Shown here piece by piece: positions 6,679 through 14,780 of a stretch of 38,485 nt of DNA; the first letter of the stretch is position 1, and each line of letters opens with the position of its first letter. The notes below the pieces were generated by a model. The model did no database searches, was not told the origin of the DNA, and saw only the letters and a list, made by a program, of their open reading frames with translations. This DNA comes from DASUPK01 sp036520315. GTDB taxonomy: Bacteria > Actinomycetota > Thermoleophilia > Solirubrobacterales > 70-9. Location: contig DATDJZ010000165.1 of NCBI GenBank assembly GCA_036520315.1, positions 1 to 38,485 on the forward strand, in the 5' to 3' direction. The position numbers were made by a program, and so were the translations under genes.

Positions 6679-6684
6679 TAGAAT
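6679..6684 (+). promoter_or_regulatory. -10 box (TAGAAT) of yebC
   Basis: TAGAAT is followed by exactly 6 nt and then the ATG, so the mRNA probably begins at the start codon. No Shine-Dalgarno sequence is present. Confidence 0.55.
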
Positions 6685-6690
6685 CGGGGC

Positions 6691-7449
6691 ATGTCCGGTC
6701 ACTCCAAGTGGTCCTCCATCAAGCACAAGAAGGGGGCCGCCGACGCCAAGCGCGGCAAGCTCTTCACCAAGCTCGCGCGGGCGATCACCGTCGCAGCGCG
6801 CAACGGCGGCGGGAACATCGATGCCAATCCCGCGCTCGGCCTCGCGGTGCAGAAGGCTCGCGACGCCTCGATGCCGAAGGACAACATTCAGCGGGCGATC
6901 GACCGCGGCACCGGGGCCGGAGCAGATGCGGCCGCGATCGAGAGCGTCACCTACGAGGGCTATGGGCCCGGCGGCGCCGCGATCCTGGTGGAGGCGCTGA
7001 CCGACAATCGCAACCGCACCGGGGCGGAGATCCGGCACGCCTTCGAGCGTCACGGCGGCAGCCTCGGCGAGCCCGGCTCAGTCGCGTGGCAGTTCGAGAA
7101 TCGCGGCGTGATCCTGGTCGACGGCGAGCGCTACAGCGAGGACGACCTGATGCCGGCGATCGACGCGGGCGCCGAGGATGTGACCGAGGACGGCGACCTG
7201 CTCAAGATCACCACGGCCGCTGTCGATCTGGCCGCGGTTCGGACGGCGCTCGAAGAGGCCGGAGTCGAGGTTCAGTCGGCTGAGCTCTCCATGGAGCCGA
7301 AGAGCACGGTTGAGGTGGGGGAGCGGGACGCGCCGGCGCTGCTGCGCCTGATGGACGCCCTCGAGGAGCACGACGACGTCGATTCCGTGCACGCCAACTT
7401 CGACGTGCCCGAGGAGATCCTCGAGAAGGCAGCCGCGGCCGCCTCCTGA
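6691..7449 (+). CDS. yebC: YebC/PmpR-family protein (translation or transcription factor)
   Basis: The 252-residue protein is a full-length YebC homolog: MSGHSKWSSIKHKKGAADAK at the start, KLARAITVAARNGG, ARDASMPKDNIQRAIDRGTG, YEGYGPGGAAILVEALTDNR and RTGAEIRHAFERHGG, with the acidic C-terminal domains. Family members have been described as DNA-binding regulators and, more recently, as factors easing translation of difficult peptide stretches. Its position directly before ruvCAB is the common bacterial arrangement. The gene appears leaderless. Confidence 0.96.
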   Translation: MSGHSKWSSIKHKKGAADAKRGKLFTKLARAITVAARNGGGNIDANPALGLAVQKARDASMPKDNIQRAIDRGTGAGADAAAIESVTYEGYGPGGAAILVEALTDNRNRTGAEIRHAFERHGGSLGEPGSVAWQFENRGVILVDGERYSEDDLMPAIDAGAEDVTEDGDLLKITTAAVDLAAVRTALEEAGVEVQSAELSMEPKSTVEVGERDAPALLRLMDALEEHDDVDSVHANFDVPEEILEKAAAAAS

Positions 7450-7499
7450 AGCGGGAGGAGATAAAAGGACATCCGCCCCCGGTCAGAGAATGAAGGGGT

Positions 7500-8045
7500 G
7501 TGATCGTCATCGGTATCGATCCGGGTATCGCCCACACCGGATTCGGCGTCGTCCGTACCTCCGGCGAGCGGATGGTGGCCCTCGATGGGGGCGTGATCGA
7601 GACCGCGGACGACTTGCGGCTCGAGCAGCGCCTCGGCAAGCTCCACGAGTCGCTCGGCGAGTTGATCCGCTGGCACGAGCCGAAGGCGATGGCGCTGGAG
7701 GACCTCTTCTTCGGCAAGAACGTGTCCTCCGCGCTGAGCGTCGGAGAGGCACGTGGGGTCGCCATGCTGGCGGCGGCCCGGCATGCCGTTCCCTGCTTCG
7801 ACTACACGCCACAGGCGGTGAAGAAGGCGGTCTCTGGCTCGGGCTCGGCGGACAAGGGCCAGGTGCAGCGGATGGTCGCGACCCTGCTCGGCCTGCCCGA
7901 GCCGCCGACTCCCGATCACACCGCCGACGCCTTCGCCGTCGCAATCTGCCACGCCGGGACCGCCGGCCGCCAGGCCCGGCACTTCGGCCGTGCGCGATCC
8001 GGCTCGGCTCCCGCGATCGCTATCCGGCAACGCCTGGCGGGGTGA
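7500..8045 (+). CDS. ruvC: Holliday junction endonuclease RuvC
   Basis: The 181-residue protein carries the RuvC RNase H-like active site: Asp7 in VIGIDPG, Glu67 in ALEDLFFGKN, and Asp139/Asp143 in TPDHTADAFAVAICH. It resolves Holliday junctions with RuvA and RuvB. The GTG at 7500 places the catalytic Asp at residue 7 as in the family. GAGAAT 8 nt upstream may be a weak -10, and AAGGGG gives a weak ribosome site. The C-terminal about 25 residues are basic and poorly conserved. Confidence 0.96.
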   Translation: MIVIGIDPGIAHTGFGVVRTSGERMVALDGGVIETADDLRLEQRLGKLHESLGELIRWHEPKAMALEDLFFGKNVSSALSVGEARGVAMLAAARHAVPCFDYTPQAVKKAVSGSGSADKGQVQRMVATLLGLPEPPTPDHTADAFAVAICHAGTAGRQARHFGRARSGSAPAIAIRQRLAG

Positions 8046-8105
8046 CACGCACTCGAACCCCCGGCCCGGCGAAGGCATCCGGGCCGACACCCAGAATCAG
8101 TTCCC

Positions 8106-8705
8106 ATGATCGCCTCCGTCAGCGGCGAGGTTCTCGTACGCCGTCCCGATCACGTCGTGATCGACGCCAACGGCGTGGGCTACCGCCTGGCCGTCTCGGC
8201 CGAGACGCTGAAGTCGGTGCCCGCCCGGGGCAAGCGCGCCACGCTCCAGGCTCACCTGGTTGCCCGCGATGACGCGCTCAGCCTCTACGGCTTCGCGAGC
8301 GAGGAGGAGCGGGACCTCTTCCTGCACCTGATCTCGGTCGGCGGGGTCGGGCCGAAGGTGGCGATGGCGGTGCTCTCGGGCGGCCCCGTGCGCGAGCTCC
8401 TGCGGGCCATCGCCGCCGGTGACGCGGAGCGCTTTCAGGCCGTTCCCGGAATCGGCAAGCGGACGGCGGAGCGGATCATCGTCGAGCTGCGCGAGAAGGT
8501 CGCGGGCGAGATCGAGGGGGACGCCGAGTCTGCGCCCGCCACAGCCGGCGAGGAGGACCCGCGCTCACTGGCTCGCGAGGGACTTCTCAACCTCGGATAC
8601 ACGCCACCCGAGGCGGCGAAGCTCCTGTCCGCCGCGGAGGGTGAGACCCCGGAGGAGATCGTGCAGTCGGCCCTTCGTAGCGCCGCGGGGGCGAAGGCGG
8701 CGTGA
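8106..8705 (+). CDS. ruvA: Holliday junction branch-migration protein RuvA
   Basis: The 199-residue protein shows the three RuvA domains: an N-terminal OB fold (MIASVSGEVLVRRPDHVVID, ANGVGYRL), the helix-hairpin-helix pair (LISVGGVGPKVAMAVL and FQAVPGIGKRTAERIIVELR), an Ala/Glu-rich linker, and the C-terminal domain III that contacts RuvB (AREGLLNLGYTPPEAAKLL). It binds the four-way junction as a tetramer. A CAGAAT box ends 8 nt before the ATG, suggesting a promoter inside the cluster in addition to read-through. Confidence 0.97.
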   Translation: MIASVSGEVLVRRPDHVVIDANGVGYRLAVSAETLKSVPARGKRATLQAHLVARDDALSLYGFASEEERDLFLHLISVGGVGPKVAMAVLSGGPVRELLRAIAAGDAERFQAVPGIGKRTAERIIVELREKVAGEIEGDAESAPATAGEEDPRSLAREGLLNLGYTPPEAAKLLSAAEGETPEEIVQSALRSAAGAKAA

Positions 8706-8718
8706 TGGAGGTCTGCTG

Positions 8719-9786
8719 ATGGGGCCCGAGCCGGGGAAGGGGATCCGCACTCCCGGAGTCGAGGATGGCGAGGAGATCGTAATTCGCGACGCCAGGGCCG
8801 ACGGGATGGACGACTACTTCGACCGCTCCCTGCGACCGCGGAACCTCAAGGACTTCGTCAACCAGGTTCAGGTCACCGGGCAGCTTTCGATCTTCATCGA
8901 GGCGGCGCGCCGCCGCGAGGAGGCGCTCGACCACGTCCTGCTGGCCGGCCCCCCGGGGCTCGGCAAGACCTCGCTCGCCCACATCATCGCGGCCGAGCTC
9001 GAGGTGCCGATGGTGCAGACCGCCGGGCCGGCCCTCGAGCGCAAGGCCGACATCGCCGCCTTCCTGACCGGTCTCGAGCCGGGCAGTGTCTTCTTCATCG
9101 ACGAGATCCACCGCCTCGGCCGGGCGGTGGAGGAGACGCTCTACCCGGCGATGGAGGACAGCCGCCTGCCGGTCGTCCTCGGCCAGGGTGCGGGCGCCCG
9201 GACGGTGACGCTTGACCTGCCGCCATTCACCCTGATCGGGGCCACGACCCGAACCGGCTTGCTCACGACCCCGCTCCGCGACCGGTTCGGGGTCTCCCAC
9301 CGACTGGAGCACTACGACGCATCCGACCTTCGGCAGATCGTCCTTCGCTCCGCCGAGATCCTCGGCATCGAAGTCGACGAGGACGGGGCGGAGGAGATCG
9401 CCGGCCGCGCACGCGGCACCCCTCGCGTCGCCAATCGCCTGCTGCGCCGGGTGCGCGACTTCGCGGAGGTCAAGGGCCGCGGGCGGATCGACAGAGAGCT
9501 CGCCGCGGTTGCGCTCGAGATGCTCGAGGTGGACCGGGCGGGCCTCGACCGTCACGACCGCCAGCTGCTCGAGCTGATGGCGAGCAAGTTCGGCGGCGGG
9601 CCGGTGGGACTCTCGACGCTGTCCGTGGCGATCGGGGAGGAGGCGGACACGATCGAGGACGTCTTCGAGCCCTATCTCCTCCAGCAGGGACTGATCAAGC
9701 GGACGCCGCGCGGCCGGGTCCTGACCGAGCGGGCCTATGAGCATCTGGGCTTGCCGGTGCCCGAGGGCACCGCGAGCCTTTTCTAG
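8719..9786 (+). CDS. ruvB: Holliday junction branch-migration ATPase RuvB
   Basis: The 355-residue AAA+ motor has Walker A GPPGLGKTS (from about residue 77), Walker B FFIDEIHR, the sensor segment LIGATTRTGLLTTPLRDRFG and the C-terminal winged helix with FGGGPVGLSTLSVAIGEEADTIEDVFEPYL. It drives branch migration with RuvA. The frame is open upstream, but the ATG at 8719 follows GGAGG (8708-8712) at correct spacing and lies 13 nt after ruvA, so this start is preferred. The N-terminal DYFDRSLRPRNLKDF matches the family. Confidence 0.97.
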   Translation: MGPEPGKGIRTPGVEDGEEIVIRDARADGMDDYFDRSLRPRNLKDFVNQVQVTGQLSIFIEAARRREEALDHVLLAGPPGLGKTSLAHIIAAELEVPMVQTAGPALERKADIAAFLTGLEPGSVFFIDEIHRLGRAVEETLYPAMEDSRLPVVLGQGAGARTVTLDLPPFTLIGATTRTGLLTTPLRDRFGVSHRLEHYDASDLRQIVLRSAEILGIEVDEDGAEEIAGRARGTPRVANRLLRRVRDFAEVKGRGRIDRELAAVALEMLEVDRAGLDRHDRQLLELMASKFGGGPVGLSTLSVAIGEEADTIEDVFEPYLLQQGLIKRTPRGRVLTERAYEHLGLPVPEGTASLF

Positions 9787-9837
9787 GCACGATCGTTAGC
9801 AAGCCACCAATACGGGTTGGCTAGCCTTGGGACAGGA

Positions 9838-10323
9838 ATGCCGTACTTCATCTGTCCGAACTGCGGGAACAGGGAACTGAGCGGGGAGCGCACGGCCGGG
9901 TTTTCGGGCCGCCCCAGGGGTTGCTCCAAGTGCGGTTTCGGCTTCCTCTTCGAGCTGCTCGACGACTACATGCCCGCGCCGGGGGCCGCTTTCTTCACCT
10001 GTGACCAGGAAGGCCGAGTGCTCGACCTCGGCAAGGGGGCGTTCGAACTCACCGGGCTCAAGGACGAGCAGGTGATCGGGAGGCCGGTTCGCGACGTGCT
10101 CGGGCTCCAGTGGATCGATCCGGGCGAAGGGGGCGAAGCCGCTGACACCGATGGCGACGGCGAGACCGATCCCATCGAGACGACCCTGGAATGGGGCGTG
10201 CGGTCGCTCGGCAAGCGGGTCGCCGTCAACGCCGAGGGAGATCTGCCGACCGAGGCGGTGGCCGATCTCTTCCCGGCATACGACGACGATGGCGGGCTGT
10301 TGCTGGTCCTGACGCCGGAGTAG
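9838..10323 (+). CDS. Zinc-ribbon plus PAS-like domain protein
   Basis: The 161-residue protein begins MPYFICPNCGNRE and has a second CSKCGFGF pair, giving a four-Cys zinc ribbon (residues about 6-33). A PAS-like domain follows (AFFTCDQEGRVLDLGKGAFELTGLKDEQVIGRPVRDVLGL), interrupted by an acidic Asp/Gly/Glu-rich insert, and ends with GGLLLVLTPE. No output domain is present, so it may relay a signal through protein contacts. Function is unknown. The ATG at 9838 is favoured over an upstream in-frame start at 9817 because TAGCCT (9822-9827) is a -10 box 10 nt before it. Confidence 0.75.
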   Translation: MPYFICPNCGNRELSGERTAGFSGRPRGCSKCGFGFLFELLDDYMPAPGAAFFTCDQEGRVLDLGKGAFELTGLKDEQVIGRPVRDVLGLQWIDPGEGGEAADTDGDGETDPIETTLEWGVRSLGKRVAVNAEGDLPTEAVADLFPAYDDDGGLLLVLTPE

Positions 10324-10355
10324 GTCGGCGATTTACGACCGCCGAATAAGTCGGC

Positions 10356-10409
10356 CTCACGCTGTGTTGCAATTGAGGCTGGTACCGCGCCTCAGACCGC
10401 TAGCGTGAG
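10356..10409 (+). promoter_or_regulatory. Nested inverted repeats upstream of secDF
   Basis: CTCACGCT (10356-10363) pairs with AGCGTGAG (10402-10409). Inside it TGAGGC (10374-10379) pairs with GCCTCA (10389-10394), around a GGTACC core. The TAGCGT at 10401-10406 could be the secDF -10, so the structure may be an operator spanning the promoter rather than an RNA fold. Confidence 0.35.
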
Positions 10410-10421
10410 CACCTCAAACCC

Positions 10422-13415
10422 GTGAGCAATCGCCGACGAAACCTCTTCATCCTGGCGTTCGTCGCCCTGCTGATCATCGGCTCGGGGATCGTCGTCGCGA
10501 CCAAGAAGACGACGCTCGGGCTCGACCTGAACGGCGGCACGCGCCTGATCTTCCAGGCGCGCCCGACCCCTCAGAACCCGACCATCGACGGAGCCGACAT
10601 CGACCGGGCGATCGAGATCATCCGCAAGCGCACCGACGCGTTTGGCGTCTCCGAGCCGGAGATCTCGCGGATCGGCTCGGACGAGATCCAGGTCGGCCTG
10701 CCGAACGTGAGCAACGCCTCACGGGCGGAACAGGACGTCGGGAAGACGGCCCAGCTCTACTTCTACGACTGGGAGCCAAACGTCATCCCGAACCCGGTGA
10801 AGACGAACGTGCCGAACGGCGAGGCCTACTTCAGCCGCCTCTATGACGCGGTCAAGTTTGCGTCCACGCAAACCCCCAATTGCTTCGAGGACAAGTGCAC
10901 GACGACCGGCCCCCAGTACTACCTCTTCAACAAGCAAACTCACGCATGGATCGCGGGCCCGTCGCTCGCGCAAGAGGATCTCTTTGCCCAACTGCGCGAC
11001 CAGAAGCAGCCCCCGAACAGCCAGATCCTCAGCGTCCCGCAGGGCACGCTTGTGGTGGAGGAAGGTCCCAACGGACAGCCGGCGCCGGAGAACTTCAACG
11101 ACCCAACCGCGCATTGGTTCGTGATCAGGGATCGGCCGGCGCTCACCGGAACCGACATCAAGGACCCAAAGCCCAATACGGACGACCTCGGTCAGGCGAT
11201 CGTCACCTTCAACTTCTCCGGCGAAGGCCGCGAGGAGTTCCAGAACGTCACCAGGGCGATCGCCCAGCGCGGGCTGCAGACCGCTCCGCCCGGTGTAGCC
11301 GGAAACTCTCAGGCGGCTGACGCGTACTCCGGGCATTTCGCGATCGTGCTGGATCAGCAGATCACCTCTCGCCCGATCGTCAACTTCGTCCAGAACCCCG
11401 ACGGCATCGACGGGTCGAATGGCGCGGAGATCAACGGGCTCAGCTTTGACGAGGCGCAGGACCTTTCGCAGATCCTCCAGATAGGCGCTCTCCCGGTCAC
11501 CCTCGATCCGATCTCGAGCGAGACGGTCTCGGCGACGCTTGGCCAGGAGGCCCTTGACCAGGGTCTGAAGGCCGGGATCGTCGGGCTCATCCTGGTCTGC
11601 CTCTTCCTGCTCGCGTACTACCGCTTCCTGGGCTTCGTCGCGGTCGTCGGCCTGGCGATCTACGGGCTGATCTTCTTCGCGCTGATCAAGCTGATCCCGA
11701 TCACCCTGACCCTGCCGGGGATCGCGGGATTGATCCTGACTATCGGGGTGGCGGCCGACGCCAACATCGTCATCTTCGAGCGGATCAAGGAAGAGGCGAG
11801 AGCCGGCAAATCGATGCTGAGCGCGATTGCCACCGGCTATCGCCGGGGCATCGCGACGATCATCGACGCGAACGTGATCACCCTGATCACGGCCTTCATC
11901 CTGTTCGCGCTGGCGACGGCGAACGTGAAGGGTTTCGCGTTCACGCTCGGCGTCGGGACGATCGCCTCGCTGTTCACCGCGGTGGTCTTCACCCAGGCCT
12001 TCCTGGGCCTGTTCGGACGCGCGCGGTTCATGCACTCGCCGGCGGCGCTCGGGGCCGGTACCGAGCAGCGGGTTCGCTGGCACTTCGACTTCAGCCGCGC
12101 GAGCAAGTACTTCTTCACCCTCTCGGGCTGCATCCTGCTGGTCGGCGCGCTCTCGTTCGCGACCAAGCAGCTCAACCTCGGCATCGACTTCGAGGGCGGG
12201 AGCCGGATCACCGTCGGGCTGCAGAAGCCGGCGACGGTGGACGACGTCCGCTCCACGGTGGACGCCGCCGGCGTCACCGACGCGGAGATCACGAGCGCGA
12301 CCAACAAGCAGCTCGGTACGAACGTCTTCGACATCGACTCGAAGGCGAGCCCGCAAGAGGTCCGAACCGTCCAGCCTGCGCTGCAGGCGAAGTACGGCAT
12401 CGTCCCCAACGGCTTCAACGCGACCACCGTCGGACCGACCTTCGGCGAGCAGGTGGCGAGGAGCGCGATCTACTCGATCATCTTCTCGCTGCTGGTGATC
12501 GGCGGCTACGTCGCTTTCCGGTTCGAGCCGAAGTACGCGGTGCCGGTGATGATCGCCGTCATCCACGACATCCTGATCACAGGAGGCGTCTATTCGCTGA
12601 CGGGGAGGGAGGTGACCAGCGGTACCCTCGCCGCCTTCCTGACCATCCTCGGGTACTCGCTCTACGACACGGTCATCGTCTTCGACCGAATCCGCGAGAA
12701 CGTGCCGCGGCTGCCGCGCGCGACCTTCTCCCAGATCGTCAACCGCTCGATGAGCGAGGTTCTGACCCGGTCGCTGATCACGGGCCTTTCGAGCGTGTTC
12801 CTGGTGACCATGCTGTTCATCTTCGGCGGCGCGACCCTGCGGGACTTCGCCTTCGCGATGATGATCGGGCTGCTCTCCGGTACGTACTCGTCGATCTTCA
12901 TCGCGTCGCCGGTGCTCACCCACTGGAAGGAACGCGAACCGGCGTATCGCAGGCGCCGCGAGCGGATCGAGGAGCAGATGGGCCGCGTCCCTGCCTTCCC
13001 GGAGGAGAACGTGGTCCAGCGGACCGAGGGCGGACCCGAGGAGCCGGTCCGGGCCGAGACTCCGGTGCCCGCCGCGCCGGCTCCGAGCCGCTCGCAGGTG
13101 CCCGGGGTGGTCCCGGAGCCGCCCGGACCCGCAGCGCGGCCGCCGGAGCCCGAGCCGGCCGAGCCGCCCGCGTCCGAACCCTCCGAGCCTCCGGCGCCCG
13201 TCGGTGCGCCTCGGGACGGCGGGTCGGATGGCGGTGACGGTCAGCCCGCGGGCGGAGACGGCGCGGGCGACGGCGGCGGCGATGGTGCGGAGCAGCCGGA
13301 GCGCGAGCGTCCGGAGCTCAGCGAGGCGAGCGCCGCGGCCCTCCGGCGCGTGCGCGAGCAGCAGTCCGGCGGACGCCGCCAGCGGCGACGCAAGAAGCAC
13401 GGGAGAAACCGCTGA
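10422..13415 (+). CDS. secDF: Fused SecD-SecF protein translocase subunit with long C-terminal tail
   Basis: The 997-residue protein joins SecD and SecF. SecD: TM1 at about 8-27, GLDLNGGTRL, a large periplasmic-type P1 domain with an Asn/Gln-rich insert, then TM2-6 (about 375-520) with VAADANIVIFERIKEE. SecF begins near residue 550 (WHFDFSRASKYFFTLSG), with LGIDFEGGSRI and LGYSLYDTVIVFDRIREN. It uses the proton gradient to assist late steps of Sec export. From about residue 840 there is a 160-residue Pro/Glu/Ala/Gly-rich cytoplasmic tail ending in a very basic stretch, unusual for the family. No yajC is visible. The GTG start follows a TAGCGT box by 15 nt. Confidence 0.96.
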   Translation: MSNRRRNLFILAFVALLIIGSGIVVATKKTTLGLDLNGGTRLIFQARPTPQNPTIDGADIDRAIEIIRKRTDAFGVSEPEISRIGSDEIQVGLPNVSNASRAEQDVGKTAQLYFYDWEPNVIPNPVKTNVPNGEAYFSRLYDAVKFASTQTPNCFEDKCTTTGPQYYLFNKQTHAWIAGPSLAQEDLFAQLRDQKQPPNSQILSVPQGTLVVEEGPNGQPAPENFNDPTAHWFVIRDRPALTGTDIKDPKPNTDDLGQAIVTFNFSGEGREEFQNVTRAIAQRGLQTAPPGVAGNSQAADAYSGHFAIVLDQQITSRPIVNFVQNPDGIDGSNGAEINGLSFDEAQDLSQILQIGALPVTLDPISSETVSATLGQEALDQGLKAGIVGLILVCLFLLAYYRFLGFVAVVGLAIYGLIFFALIKLIPITLTLPGIAGLILTIGVAADANIVIFERIKEEARAGKSMLSAIATGYRRGIATIIDANVITLITAFILFALATANVKGFAFTLGVGTIASLFTAVVFTQAFLGLFGRARFMHSPAALGAGTEQRVRWHFDFSRASKYFFTLSGCILLVGALSFATKQLNLGIDFEGGSRITVGLQKPATVDDVRSTVDAAGVTDAEITSATNKQLGTNVFDIDSKASPQEVRTVQPALQAKYGIVPNGFNATTVGPTFGEQVARSAIYSIIFSLLVIGGYVAFRFEPKYAVPVMIAVIHDILITGGVYSLTGREVTSGTLAAFLTILGYSLYDTVIVFDRIRENVPRLPRATFSQIVNRSMSEVLTRSLITGLSSVFLVTMLFIFGGATLRDFAFAMMIGLLSGTYSSIFIASPVLTHWKEREPAYRRRRERIEEQMGRVPAFPEENVVQRTEGGPEEPVRAETPVPAAPAPSRSQVPGVVPEPPGPAARPPEPEPAEPPASEPSEPPAPVGAPRDGGSDGGDGQPAGGDGAGDGGGDGAEQPERERPELSEASAAALRRVREQQSGGRRQRRRKKHGRNR

Positions 13416-13687
13416 TGGCCGCACTCGTCTGGTTCACGATGGGCGTCGCGATCTGGCACTTCACTGTCTACGTGCCGGATCGCTTCTGGGGCGGCATCGT
13501 CGGCGCCTTCCTGGGCGGGGCGGCGGGCGCGATGGTGAGCGGCGCCATCGTCCAGATCGCGCTCGGCCAGGGCATCGGCGAGACCGACCTGGCCACCGCT
13601 CTCTATGCCGTCCCGGGTGCCCTGCTCGGCCTGGCCGTCGTGTACGCGATCGGTGTCCGCTCGGGTGTCGAGGCTGAACAAATCTAG
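13415..13687 (+). CDS. Small membrane protein coupled to secDF
   Basis: The 90-residue protein overlaps the secDF stop in a TGATG arrangement, so it is probably translationally coupled. It has three predicted membrane segments: LVWFTMGVAIWHFTVYV, a Gly/Ala-rich GGIVGAFLGGAAGAMVSGAIVQIAL, and LYAVPGALLGLAVVYAIGV. The glycine-rich middle resembles transglycosylase-associated (GlsB/YeaQ-type) small membrane proteins, but the match is loose. Function is unknown; the coupling suggests a role near the translocase or the membrane. Confidence 0.75.
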   Translation: MAALVWFTMGVAIWHFTVYVPDRFWGGIVGAFLGGAAGAMVSGAIVQIALGQGIGETDLATALYAVPGALLGLAVVYAIGVRSGVEAEQI

Positions 13688-13732
13688 GTTCCCCCGGAAC
13701 CAAACCGGGAATTAAGAGGGGACAATCGCGAA

Positions 13733-14725
13733 GTGGGCGGCCGGGTCAAGCGACTGCTGGATGCGGTCGAACGGATGTCGATGGGGACGAGGCTCGCCGT
13801 CCTCGCGCTCGCCACGGCCCTTGTCGTTGCTGCCACGATCGCGGTCGGCGGGGGGTCCGACGAAAACAGCGCCCCGGATTCAACACCCGCCGATCGGGCC
13901 GCCGGAACCCAACCGCGTTCGCCCAACCCCGGGCCGCCTGGTGTCCACAGCTGGGTGCCGTCGCGGGCCAAGCCCCACTCGATCGTCTGGGCGGTCGGAG
14001 ACGCAGCGAACGGGAGCGCCGCCAGTCAGAGAGTCGCCTCGATGGTCATCTCGCGCCGGCCCGACCGGCTGCTCTACCTCGGAGACGTGTACGAGACGGG
14101 AACCGCCTTGGAGTTCGACCGCAATTATCGCCCTCTGTACGGCGGCCTGGGCGGGATCACAGCGCCGACCGTCGGCAACCACGAGTGGCCGAACGTTGCC
14201 ACCGGCTACGTCCCTTACTGGACCGCCGCCCGGGGGACGCCGCCGCCCTTCAGATACGCGTTCGCGGTTTCTGGCTGGCAGCTGATCAGCCTCAACTCGA
14301 ACCTGCCGACCGACCCCGCCCAAGAGGCCTGGCTCAGCCAAGAGCTCCGCGCCACGCCGCGCTACGGGGACTGTCGGATCGCCTTCATGCACCACCCGCG
14401 CTACAGCGCTGGCCTCCACGGCGACCTCGACGCCCTCCAGGGCATCTTCGACGAGCTCCGGGGCCATGCCTCAATCGCACTCGCCGGACACGACCATGAC
14501 ATGCAGCGACTCCATCCGATGGACGGGATCACGCCCTTCGTCGACGGCTCAGGTGGTAACGAGCTCTACCCGGTAAACCGCGCGGATCCGCGCCTCGCCT
14601 TCTTCGATGACACCCACCACGGCGCGCTCCGCATCGAGCTGCGTGCCGGCCGCGCAGTGGTCAGCTTCGTCGACCAAGACGGCGCCACGCTCGACCGCAG
14701 CGCGGTGAACTGCCAGGAGGGGTGA
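13733..14725 (+). CDS. Membrane-anchored metallophosphoesterase (calcineurin-like)
   Basis: The 330-residue protein has an N-terminal hydrophobic anchor or signal (RLAVLALATALVVAATIAV, about 20-38), a Ser/Pro-rich linker, and a calcineurin-like phosphoesterase domain. The metal-binding signatures appear in order: VGDAANG, LYLGDVYETG, VGNHEW, AFMHHPRYS and AGHDHDMQRL. This architecture resembles secreted purple-acid-phosphatase-like enzymes; the substrate is unknown. The GTG start is supported by GACAAT followed by 6 nt, the apparently leaderless spacing seen at other genes in the window. Confidence 0.88.
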   Translation: MGGRVKRLLDAVERMSMGTRLAVLALATALVVAATIAVGGGSDENSAPDSTPADRAAGTQPRSPNPGPPGVHSWVPSRAKPHSIVWAVGDAANGSAASQRVASMVISRRPDRLLYLGDVYETGTALEFDRNYRPLYGGLGGITAPTVGNHEWPNVATGYVPYWTAARGTPPPFRYAFAVSGWQLISLNSNLPTDPAQEAWLSQELRATPRYGDCRIAFMHHPRYSAGLHGDLDALQGIFDELRGHASIALAGHDHDMQRLHPMDGITPFVDGSGGNELYPVNRADPRLAFFDDTHHGALRIELRAGRAVVSFVDQDGATLDRSAVNCQEG

Positions 14726-14768
14726 CCCGCCAGCAGCCGTAGGCCGCGGTTCCGTCTGGGGCCGAACC

Positions 14769-14774
14769 TAGGTT
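14769..14774 (+). promoter_or_regulatory. -10 box (TAGGTT) of recJ
   Basis: TAGGTT is followed by 6 nt and the recJ ATG, implying a leaderless transcript. Confidence 0.5.
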
Positions 14775-14780
14775 GGCGGG

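Noticed and set aside
10719..13424. A 901-codon open frame antisense to secDF
   Set aside because: It mirrors a well-conserved SecDF gene, is dominated by Arg/Asp/Glu/Gly as expected for a GC-rich shadow frame, has no recognisable domain and no ribosome site.
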